DNA of 64,000 nucleotides from Desulfarculaceae bacterium (GTDB lineage: Bacteria > Desulfobacterota > Desulfarculia > Desulfarculales > Desulfarculaceae). Below the pieces are notes generated by a model that was given only the letters and a program-made list of their open reading frames with translations, searched no databases and was not told where the DNA came from. Position 1 is the first letter of the stretch; each line of letters starts with the position of its first letter. The DNA lies in contig JAHLKT010000001.1 of NCBI GenBank assembly GCA_020444545.1, positions 434,001-498,000 of the forward strand. Reading direction: 5' to 3'. Shown piece by piece: positions 24,805 through 31,779 of the stretch. Made by a program: the position numbers and the translations under genes.

Positions 24805-25644
24805 ATGGACAATCCCTACCGGCCCTATCCGGTGAAAATATCCAAGACCCTGGTGGAGACCGAGGACAAGCAGCTAAAGAGCTTTTGGCTGGATTTCCTC
24901 GACCCCGCCGACGCCCAGGCCTTTGATTACACCCCCGGCCAGTTCGCCGAGCTGAGCGTGTCGGGCTACGGCGAGATCCCCATCGGCATCGCCTCCAGCC
25001 CCACCGAGGGCGACACCCTCCTGTTCACGGTGAACAAGGTGGGCGTGGTGAGCAACCGGCTGCACAACATGAACGAAGGCGACGTCATGGGGGTGCGCGG
25101 CCCCCTGGGCAACAGCTACCCGCTCAAGGAGATGGAGGGCAAGAACGTGGTCATCGTGGCCGGCGGCTTCGCGGTGACCACCCTGCGCTCCACGGTCACC
25201 TGGATGCTGCACCCCGACCACCGCGACAAGTACGGCGACATCACCTTCATCTACGGGGCGCGCACCCCGGGCCTGCTGCTCTACGAGGACCAATGGCGGG
25301 AGTGGCAGAAGCGTGACGACATCAACTGCCACGTGACCATCGACCGGGAGGTGGAGGGCTGGGACGGCCTGGTGGGCTTCGTGCCCACGGTGTGCGAGGA
25401 GGTGGCCCCTCAGCCGGACAACGCGGTGGCCTTGATCTGCGGCCCGCCGGTGATGATCCGCTTCACCCAGCCGGTGTTCGACAAGCTGGGCTGGCAGGCG
25501 GAGCAGATCGTGATGAGCCTGGAGAACCGCATGAAGTGCGGCATCGGCATCTGCGGGCGCTGCAACGTGGGGCCGGAGTATGTGTGCAAGGACGGCCCGG
25601 TGTTCACCAAGGCTCAGTTGGACAACCTGCCCGCCGAGTACTAG
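24805..25644 (+). CDS. FAD/NAD(P)-binding reductase subunit, FlxA-like
   Basis: 279 residues of the ferredoxin-NADP reductase / dihydroorotate dehydrogenase electron-transfer family. FAD domain: YTPGQFAELSV and IGIASSPTEG. NAD(P) domain: VVIVAGGFAVTTLRS, FIYGARTPGLLLYEDQWREW, ALICGPPVMIRF. C-terminus: MKCGIGICGRCNVG plus YVCKDGPVF, a [2Fe-2S] site. It is the entry or exit point for NAD(P)H in the hdrA-flx cluster and is its last gene, followed 22 bp later by a strong terminator. Confidence 0.9.
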   Translation: MDNPYRPYPVKISKTLVETEDKQLKSFWLDFLDPADAQAFDYTPGQFAELSVSGYGEIPIGIASSPTEGDTLLFTVNKVGVVSNRLHNMNEGDVMGVRGPLGNSYPLKEMEGKNVVIVAGGFAVTTLRSTVTWMLHPDHRDKYGDITFIYGARTPGLLLYEDQWREWQKRDDINCHVTIDREVEGWDGLVGFVPTVCEEVAPQPDNAVALICGPPVMIRFTQPVFDKLGWQAEQIVMSLENRMKCGIGICGRCNVGPEYVCKDGPVFTKAQLDNLPAEY

Positions 25645-25666
25645 GGCGGCTTCCCATAAACGCAAG

Positions 25667-25704
25667 CGCGGACCGGCCAAGCGAGGCCGGTCCGCGTTTC
25701 TTGG
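25667..25704 (+). terminator. Strong terminator between the flx operon and the convergent ATPase gene
   Basis: Perfect 12-bp stem CGCGGACCGGCC (25667-25678) / GGCCGGTCCGCG (25685-25696) with loop AAGCGA, then TTTCTTGG. It lies 22 bp after flxA and 14 bp before the end of the minus-strand ATPase gene; it may work both ways. Confidence 0.85.
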
Positions 25705-25717
25705 TTTCGCCCGGGAG

Positions 25718-27607
25718 CTAGGCCTTTTCGGGATACACCGCCAGGCTGGCCGAGGCCAGCACCACCAGCACGCTGCCCACGTTGTGGGTGATGGCCGCGG
25801 CGATGGGGCTGAGCCAGCCCAGGCCCGAGGCCAGCACCGCCGCCGCGTTGAAGCCGATGCCAAAGGCGATGTTGATCTTGATGATGGCCAGCATGCGCCG
25901 CGACAGGCCGATGACCCAGGGCAGGCGGGCCAGGTCGTCGTGGGTCAGGGCCACGTCGGCGGTCTCCAGGGCCACGTCGGTGCCCGCCGCGCCCATGGCC
26001 ACCCCCACCGAGCTCACCGCCAGGGCGGGCGCGTCGTTGATGCCGTCGCCCACGTACATCACCGGCAAATCCCGCGCCTGATACTGCTTGATCACCTCCA
26101 CCTTGTCCTGGGGCTTGAGGCCCGCGTGCACCGCGCCGATTCCCGCCGCCCGGGCCACCCGCCCCACCGCCTTGGCGTGGTCGCCGCTGAGGATGGCGCT
26201 TTCGTCCACTCCCAGGGCCCGGAAGCGCTCCAGGGTCTCGGCCACGCCGGGGCGCAGGGCGTCGCTCACATTGAGCAGGCCCACGGGCACGTGGTCGCGG
26301 TAGACCACCAGGGGGGTGGTGCCGCGCTCCAGGGAGCGGTCCACGTCCTCTTGCAGGGAGCAAGGCAGCGCCGGAGCCCCGGCCCCGGGGGCCGCGCCGC
26401 CCACCTCGATCAGCGAGCCGTCCACCATGGCCTTGACCCCCAGGCCGATCTCGTGGAAGGCGTTCTCCGCCCCGCGCAGGGCCACGCGGGCGTAGTGCGC
26501 CGCCTGCAATACCGCCCGGGCCAGGGGATGGGTGCAATGCTGCTCCGCGCTGGCCGCGTAGGTGAGCAGTTCGTCCTGCTCCACTCCTTCCGCGCAGGCG
26601 ATATCTTCCACCCGGGGCTGGCCTAGGGTCAGGGTGCCGGTCTTGTCGAAGAGCACTGCCCGCACCCCGGCCAAGCGCTCGATGTATTGCCCGCCCTTGA
26701 TGAGGATGCCCGCCTTGGCCGCGCGGCCCAGGGCGGCCACCGTGGCCGTGGGCGCGGCCAGGATCAGCGCGCAGGGGCAGCCCACGATGAGCACCGCCAC
26801 CGCCCGGTCCAGATCGCCGGTTATGAGCCAGGTGAGGCCCGCGCAGCCCAGAATCGCCGGGGTGAACCAGGTGGCGTAGCGGTCGATGAAGCGCACCGCC
26901 TTGGGCCGGTGCTGCTCGGCCTGGCCCACCAGAGCGATCACCTTGCCCAGGGTGGTGTCCTGGCCCACCTTTACCGTGGTGGCCCGGAGCACCCCGTTGA
27001 GATTCAGGGTGCCGGCCAGCACCGCGTCGCCCTCGCGCTTGGCCACGGGCAGGGGCTCGCCGGTCATGCTGGACTCGTCCAGCAGGCTGGCCCCCACCAG
27101 CACCTCGGCATCCACCGGCACCCGCTCGCCGGGCTTGATGAGGATCACATCGCCCACCGCCACCGAGCCCACCGGCACCTCGCGCTCTGCCTCGCCGTCG
27201 AGCAGCGTGGCGGTATCCGGCGATATGTTCATCAGGGCTTTGATGGCGTTGCGGGCCGATTCGCTGGTGGCCTGCTCGATGAGCCCGCCCAGGGTCATCA
27301 CGAAGCTGACCACCGCCGCGGTAAGGAACTCGCCTTGGGCCAGGCTGGCCACGATGGCCAGGCTCACCAGCTCGTCCACGTTGACCTCGCGGTGCACCAG
27401 GCCCTTGAGCGCGCCCCACACAATGGGCAGGCCGTTGACCGCCACTGCGGCCAGGGCCAGGCCCTGCCCCGGCAAGCTGGGGGTGTCGCTGCCGTAGTCC
27501 ACCAAAAAGCTGGCCAGGGCCAACAGGGCCCCGCCGGCAGCGATATAAAAGTCGCGGAGCTTCAAAAGCTCCTGGTAGGAGCCCAAATGGGCGAAGCGGC
27601 CGATCAT
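25718..27607 (-). CDS. P1B-type heavy-metal-transporting ATPase, metal uncertain
   Basis: 629-residue cation exporter without an N-terminal HMA domain. Visible motifs: MTGEPLPV in the actuator domain, metal-site CPC in IVGCPCALILAAPTA, phosphorylation site DKTGTLT, nucleotide-binding CTHPLARA, and hinge GDGINDAPAL. The last helices read FGIGFNAAAVL and AITHNVGSVLVVL: they lack the MxxSS of Cu(I) pumps, the K/D pair of Zn/Cd pumps and the HEGG of SPC-type pumps. An HN motif in helix 8 recalls CtpC-type Mn/Zn pumps, but this is inference. It is encoded 10 bp after a CsoR-type sensor whose residues suggest Cu(I), so the assignments conflict. Confidence 0.9.
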   Translation of the reverse strand: MIGRFAHLGSYQELLKLRDFYIAAGGALLALASFLVDYGSDTPSLPGQGLALAAVAVNGLPIVWGALKGLVHREVNVDELVSLAIVASLAQGEFLTAAVVSFVMTLGGLIEQATSESARNAIKALMNISPDTATLLDGEAEREVPVGSVAVGDVILIKPGERVPVDAEVLVGASLLDESSMTGEPLPVAKREGDAVLAGTLNLNGVLRATTVKVGQDTTLGKVIALVGQAEQHRPKAVRFIDRYATWFTPAILGCAGLTWLITGDLDRAVAVLIVGCPCALILAAPTATVAALGRAAKAGILIKGGQYIERLAGVRAVLFDKTGTLTLGQPRVEDIACAEGVEQDELLTYAASAEQHCTHPLARAVLQAAHYARVALRGAENAFHEIGLGVKAMVDGSLIEVGGAAPGAGAPALPCSLQEDVDRSLERGTTPLVVYRDHVPVGLLNVSDALRPGVAETLERFRALGVDESAILSGDHAKAVGRVARAAGIGAVHAGLKPQDKVEVIKQYQARDLPVMYVGDGINDAPALAVSSVGVAMGAAGTDVALETADVALTHDDLARLPWVIGLSRRMLAIIKINIAFGIGFNAAAVLASGLGWLSPIAAAITHNVGSVLVVLASASLAVYPEKA

Positions 27608-27617
27608 GATGCCAAAC

Positions 27618-27893
27618 CTATCTGCTGAACTTGTTGAAGATGTCCACCACCTCGGCGATGGTCTCGGACTCGCGGTCGTGGGTCTGGATGGCCGTGGCCA
27701 CGCAGCCTTTGAGGTGATCCTCCAGGATCAGGCCTCCCAGGGAGCGCAAGGCGCCTTGGGCGGCGGCCACCTGCTTGAGAACCTGCATGCAGTCGCGGTC
27801 CTCCTCCACCATCTTGCGCAGGCCGCGCACCTGTCCTTCGATCCGGTTGATCCGGGCGATCAGCTTGTGGTGGTCGTCACCGCACAGGGCCAT
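27618..27893 (-). CDS. csoR: CsoR/RcnR-family metal-sensing repressor
   Basis: 91 residues, all-helical DUF156 family: HHKLIARINRIEGQVRGLRKMVEEDRDC near the N-terminus in two runs, then QVAAAQGALRSLG. Cys35, His60 and Cys64 match the Cu(I) ligands Cys36-His61-Cys65 of M. tuberculosis CsoR with identical spacing; formaldehyde and persulfide sensors of the family lack one of them. The ATG at 27893 has AAGGAGG upstream; the frame is open to 27971 but that part overlaps the promoter. A perfect palindrome at 27908 lies just upstream and is the likely operator. It would repress itself and the ATPase gene 10 bp downstream until metal binds. Confidence 0.9.
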   Translation of the reverse strand: MALCGDDHHKLIARINRIEGQVRGLRKMVEEDRDCMQVLKQVAAAQGALRSLGGLILEDHLKGCVATAIQTHDRESETIAEVVDIFNKFSR

Positions 27894-27907
27894 CTTCGCC
27901 TCCTTGG

Positions 27908-27928
27908 TACATATACATGGTATATGTA
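27908..27928 (-). promoter_or_regulatory. Palindromic operator candidate upstream of csoR
   Basis: TACATATAC-ATG-GTATATGTA is a perfect 9-3-9 inverted repeat, 14 bp before the csoR start. Family operators normally contain G/C tracts, so this AT-rich palindrome is unusual; it also overlaps the likely promoter. Confidence 0.6.
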
Positions 27929-27977
27929 TATCGCTCCAGGCAAGAGCGGTCAAGCGCATGGTTTTGCCCAAACGAAA

Positions 27978-28003
27978 AGGCCCGCCCCCAGCGGGACGGG
28001 CCT
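27978..28003 (-). terminator. Terminator of the six-gene sigma-54 operon
   Basis: In the minus-strand sense, AGGCCCG pairs with CGGGCCT across a G/C-rich interior, followed by TTTTCGTTT. It lies 20 bp after the histidine kinase stop. Confidence 0.7.
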
Positions 28004-28023
28004 GGCAAGCGAATTAAGTTTTG

Positions 28024-29619
28024 CTAGGCCGAGGCCGCCTTCTTGCTCAGGTTGGCGGGAATGGTGGTCACGGGCAGCACCACGGTGAAGGTGGTTCCCT
28101 GGCCCTCGTGGCTGGAGACCATGATGCGGCCGCCGTGCTTGACCACGATGCCTTGCGACACGCTTAAGCCCAAGCCGGTGCCCTTGCCCTTGCCCTTGGT
28201 GGTGAAGAAGGGATCAAAGATGGAGCTGATGATATGGGCCGGGATGCCGGTGCCCTCGTCGATGACCTTCACGGCCAGATAGTTGGGCTCGTCGGCCGGC
28301 AACACCAGCACCTGGATCTTCCCGCCCTTGTGGCTGGCGTCGATGGCGTTGAGGATCAGGTTCAAAAACACCTGCCGAAGCTGCTGGCTGTCGCCATGCA
28401 CCCGGGGCAGGTTGCCCGAGCCCTGGTAGTGAATCTTGATGCCCGATAGCTTGATCTGGTTGCCGGCCAGGGCGATGGTCTCCTGCAACAGGAGGGGCAG
28501 GTCCAAGGGCTCCAGCTGGCTGCCGCTCTCGCGGGCGAAATCCAGCAGGTTGCTGATGATCTTCTTGGCCCGCTCCGCTTCGCCCACCACGTCGCCGATC
28601 ATCTCCCGGCGTTCCTCGTCGTTCAGGTCGGGGTAGTCCTCCTGCAAGACATGGGCGGTCAGAGTGATGTTGTTCATGGGGTTGTTCAGCTCATGGGCCA
28701 CCCCGGCGGTGAGGGTGCCCACCGCGCGCATCTTGTGCGACTGCACCAGCACCGCCTCCCGGTTCTCCAGCTCCTCGATCATGGTGTTGATGGCCAGAGC
28801 CAGCTCGGTGAATTCGTCGCGGTAGCGCCGGGTGGGAGTCACCGGGGTGAAGTCGCCCGAGGCGATGCGGTGGGCGTAGCTGCCGAAGCGGTTGATGGAG
28901 CTGAGCATCCGGGTGCCCAGCAGATAGGCGTGCACGATCATGAACACCAGGAGCATGCCCATGGAGTAGAACAGCAGGTGGCGCGAGCGGGTGATCACCT
29001 CGCCCAGGGCGGCCTTCTCCTTGCTCAGGACGGCCAGCGCGCTCGAGACCATCTGCTGGCCCTGGGCGCGCACCTGGCTCTGCACCTTGATGCGCTCGGA
29101 CTTGCTCAGGGGCTGGTCCCCCCGGGAGCGCTGGTCCAGCCTCTCCAGCAGGCGGGCGTAGGCGTGCAGGTTGGGCAGGATCAGCTCGCGCCAGTTCTCG
29201 CCCATGATGGCCGAAAGCTCCTCGGCGTTGCGGTTGAGGATCGCCTCGGCCTGGAACACGTTGTCCTGGGCGTCGCTGAGGTTGGTGCCGTAGAGGAAAA
29301 AGTTCTTCTCAAAGCGCCGCGCCTGCTCCACCTGCATCACGTAGTCGTTGACGATCTCCAAAAAGCGGGTCTTGGACTCCATGCGGTGGAAGCTGGCCAC
29401 CAGGGCCACGGCCACCGCCACCGCCACCAGGAAGGCGATGGCGTTGCCCAGGAAGATCTGCAAGCGCAGGCTGAAGCGGGGCCGGGCCAACAAGGCGCGG
29501 CGGGCCTGCTCCGCGTCGCGGGCCAGGCCCAGGCGCCCTTCTATGGCCGCGGCCTCGGCGGCCAGGTCGTCGGCCTCGTTGGGGTCCAGGCCCCCGTGGG
29601 GGTGCGGCCCCTCAGGCAT
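28024..29619 (-). CDS. Membrane sensor histidine kinase (HAMP-HisKA-HATPase)
   Basis: 531 residues. One membrane helix near 55-77 and one near 213-233 flank a periplasmic four-helix-type sensor of ~135 residues. Then HAMP (about 235-290), HisKA with GVAHELNNPMNNITL as phospho-acceptor site, and an ATPase domain with LNLILNAIDA, DEGTGIP, FFTTKGKGKGTGLGL. The HELNNP form is typical of NtrB-like kinases that control sigma-54 regulators. Its start overlaps the upstream response-regulator gene by 8 bp, so the two are a coupled pair. It is the last gene of the usp-SLC13 operon. The N-terminal ~50 residues are cytoplasmic and charged. Confidence 0.9.
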   Translation of the reverse strand: MPEGPHPHGGLDPNEADDLAAEAAAIEGRLGLARDAEQARRALLARPRFSLRLQIFLGNAIAFLVAVAVAVALVASFHRMESKTRFLEIVNDYVMQVEQARRFEKNFFLYGTNLSDAQDNVFQAEAILNRNAEELSAIMGENWRELILPNLHAYARLLERLDQRSRGDQPLSKSERIKVQSQVRAQGQQMVSSALAVLSKEKAALGEVITRSRHLLFYSMGMLLVFMIVHAYLLGTRMLSSINRFGSYAHRIASGDFTPVTPTRRYRDEFTELALAINTMIEELENREAVLVQSHKMRAVGTLTAGVAHELNNPMNNITLTAHVLQEDYPDLNDEERREMIGDVVGEAERAKKIISNLLDFARESGSQLEPLDLPLLLQETIALAGNQIKLSGIKIHYQGSGNLPRVHGDSQQLRQVFLNLILNAIDASHKGGKIQVLVLPADEPNYLAVKVIDEGTGIPAHIISSIFDPFFTTKGKGKGTGLGLSVSQGIVVKHGGRIMVSSHEGQGTTFTVVLPVTTIPANLSKKAASA

Positions 29620-30028
29620 CGGCCGTTTCCGCCGGCGTCTCGAAGTCGATGGAGGAGCCCAGGGCCTTGGCCGCCTTGGCGATGACCCTGCGCAGATCGT
29701 CGGGCTTGAAAGGCTTGGCGATGAAGTCGAAGGCGCCCTTTTCCATGGCCTCGCGGGCCAGGGACATCATGGCGTAGCCGGTGATCATGATCACCTTGCA
29801 GCGGGGCCAGCGATCGCGCACGAACTCCAGCACCTGCATCCCGTCGATCTGATCCATGCGGATGTCGGTGACCACCACGTCGAACTCTTTTTGGCCCACC
29901 CGGGCCAGGGCTTCCTCGGGGTCCTCGAAGACCTCCACGTCGCAGCCTATCTTGGCCAGGGCCGGCTTGAGACGCCTCCCCACGATGGGCTCGTCGTCTA
30001 GTAGCAGCACCGTCAGGTTTTCTGACAT
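29612..30028 (-). CDS. Stand-alone receiver-domain response regulator
   Basis: 138 residues, essentially one REC domain: acidic pair in LLLDDEP, phospho-acceptor Asp in VVVTDIRMDQIDG, Thr/Ser switch in VIMITGYA and the conserved Lys in FIAKPF. There is no output domain, so it must act by protein contact or as a phosphorelay intermediate for the kinase encoded directly after it. GGAGG lies 8 bp before the ATG at 30028; the longer frame to 30076 lacks REC similarity. Confidence 0.9.
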   Translation of the reverse strand: MSENLTVLLLDDEPIVGRRLKPALAKIGCDVEVFEDPEEALARVGQKEFDVVVTDIRMDQIDGMQVLEFVRDRWPRCKVIMITGYAMMSLAREAMEKGAFDFIAKPFKPDDLRRVIAKAAKALGSSIDFETPAETADA

Positions 30029-30089
30029 CGGTATACCTCCATAAGAACATTGCCCGGCGTTGTGCCCGCCGGTCAAGAGCCGGCTCGCC

Positions 30090-30911
30090 CTAGCGTGCGC
30101 TTTGAGCCGCCTGGCCGAAGTAGTCGCGGATGACGTGCACCTCCACGTGGCGCACCCCGTCGATGTTGCCGGCCAACTGGCGCACCGTCTCCTGCTTCTT
30201 GCGCTGGTCCTTTTTCAGGCTCTGGATGTAGGCCACCACGGTGCCGTCGTTGGACTCCACCCGGATGTCCGGGAAGCGCTCCATCAGCTCCAGGCGCACC
30301 TGGGCGGCCAGGGCCTTGTCCTGCATCAGCTTGCGGGAGTAGGTCATGGGCTGGAACTTGCGGTAGCCGGCCGCGTCGCAGATGATCTCCACCGCCTTGT
30401 CCGGCTCCAGGGTGCCCAGGCTGAGCACCATGTCGTAGAGCGAGGCGTCGGTCTGGTCCAGCTCGTAGGCCTCTTGGGACCAGCGCTTCTGCTCCTCGGC
30501 CTGGCGCTCGGCCAGCTTCCTGGCCCGGTCCACGGGCACGCCCTCGGCCTCGGCCAGGGATTGGGCCAGCTGTTCGGTGTCGTTGATGATGCGCACCTTG
30601 AGGGCGTGGGCGATGCCCCGCACGAAGCAGTGGGCCCCCAGGCCGTAGCACACCGCGCCGTCTTCCATGAGCTCGCCCAGGCAGTCGGCCTCGATGAAGG
30701 CCAAGAGCTTGCGCCAGCGGGTGCGGCGGGTGAGGAAGCCGGGCGGCTCCTCCAGGGCCTTGACCAGCTCCTCCTCGGGCACCTGGTGCTTGGCGGCCAC
30801 CCCGGCCAGCAGGTCGCGGCCCAGGTAGCGGTAGCCCAGGACCGCCGCCACCTTGTGGGCGATCTCGCGGCCCTGGCCGAAGTCGTCGGCTGACACGATT
30901 ATCAAAGGCAT
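30090..30911 (-). CDS. Cytidylate-kinase-like protein with C-terminal BON-like domain (paralogue 1)
   Basis: 273 residues. The N-terminal ~190 match the cytidylate-kinase-like (Cytidylate_kin2) family: LIIVSADDFGQGREIAHKVAAVLGY, YLGRDLL and ALKVRIIND. The loop is FGQGREIA rather than the GxxxxGK[ST] of true kinases, so catalysis is doubtful. The C-terminal ~75 residues (VRLELMERFPDIRVES, GNIDGVRHVEVHVI) resemble a BON domain. A tandem paralogue is 37 bp upstream in the operon. The role is unknown; association with Usp, an SLC13 permease and a two-component pair suggests stress or ion-related sensing of nucleotides. Confidence 0.75.
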   Translation of the reverse strand: MPLIIVSADDFGQGREIAHKVAAVLGYRYLGRDLLAGVAAKHQVPEEELVKALEEPPGFLTRRTRWRKLLAFIEADCLGELMEDGAVCYGLGAHCFVRGIAHALKVRIINDTEQLAQSLAEAEGVPVDRARKLAERQAEEQKRWSQEAYELDQTDASLYDMVLSLGTLEPDKAVEIICDAAGYRKFQPMTYSRKLMQDKALAAQVRLELMERFPDIRVESNDGTVVAYIQSLKKDQRKKQETVRQLAGNIDGVRHVEVHVIRDYFGQAAQSAR

Positions 30912-30948
30912 GTTCTTCACCTCTCCGGCGGCCCCCACGGGCCGCTTA

Positions 30949-31764
30949 TCAACAAGCCTCCGGCGGGAAGGCCTGGCCGGTGCGCACCTCCAGGTGGTTG
31001 ATCTCCGGCGTGGCCAACAACAGGGGCTTTACCTTCTCTTCCAGCTGATGGGCCCGGCGGTCGCCCTGCTTGGTGTAGACCATCACGTTGCCGAACTCGC
31101 TGGTCACCGCCACGTCCACGCAGTCTTCCTGCACCAGATAGGCCTTCACCCGGCAGGCCAGGGCCAGGTCGTCCGCCTTGCGCTGGGCCTCGGGTGTGGT
31201 CTGGAAGCATTGCTTGCCCGCCGCCTCCACGATGAAGTCCACCGCGTCGTCAACGCTGAGCTGATGAATATGGATGACCAGGTCGTAGAGCGAGGCGTCC
31301 CAGGGGTCCACCCCGTACAGGTTCTGGGTCCACTTGCGCCGCTCGTTGTCGTCCTTTAGCAAAAGGTCGCGGGCCTGGCTCTGGGTCAGGCCCTCGCGGG
31401 CCATCTCCGCTTCCACCCGCGCCTCCAGGTCCGCGATGATGCGCACCTTGACCACGTGGGGCAGGTCATTCAGGAGCAGGTGCCCGGCCAGGCCGTGGTA
31501 GACCAGTTTGTCGGCCTGGGCCCGCTGGGCCAGGGCGCTCTTGATGAAGGCCAGGTAGCAGGTGCGGCCGTGGCTGAAGCGGTCCAGGATGGAGGGCGCG
31601 TCGTGAATGGCCCGCACCAGCTTGACCTCGGGAATATGGAAGTGCTCCGAGGCCTCCAGCAGCACGTCGCGGCTCACCTCTTCGTAGCCCAGGCGCTGGG
31701 CCACCTTCTCGGCCACTTCGCGGCCCTTGCTGTAGGAGCCCCGGGATATGGTGATTATAGCCAT
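30949..31764 (-). CDS. Cytidylate-kinase-like protein with C-terminal BON-like domain (paralogue 2)
   Basis: 271 residues, same layout as its downstream neighbour: N-terminal kinase-like part (IITISRGSYSKGREVAEKV, VSRDVLLEAS, HVVKVRIIADLEAR) and a C-terminal BON-like segment (VKAYLVQEDCVDVAVTSE, TPEINHLEVR). Its loop GSYSKGRE is closer to a P-loop than in paralogue 1 but still lacks Lys-Thr/Ser. GGAGG precedes the ATG, 15 bp after the SLC13 permease. The pair looks like an old tandem duplication in which each copy has kept both domains. Confidence 0.77.
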   Translation of the reverse strand: MAIITISRGSYSKGREVAEKVAQRLGYEEVSRDVLLEASEHFHIPEVKLVRAIHDAPSILDRFSHGRTCYLAFIKSALAQRAQADKLVYHGLAGHLLLNDLPHVVKVRIIADLEARVEAEMAREGLTQSQARDLLLKDDNERRKWTQNLYGVDPWDASLYDLVIHIHQLSVDDAVDFIVEAAGKQCFQTTPEAQRKADDLALACRVKAYLVQEDCVDVAVTSEFGNVMVYTKQGDRRAHQLEEKVKPLLLATPEINHLEVRTGQAFPPEAC

Positions 31765-31779
31765 GGCTGACCTCCCTCC

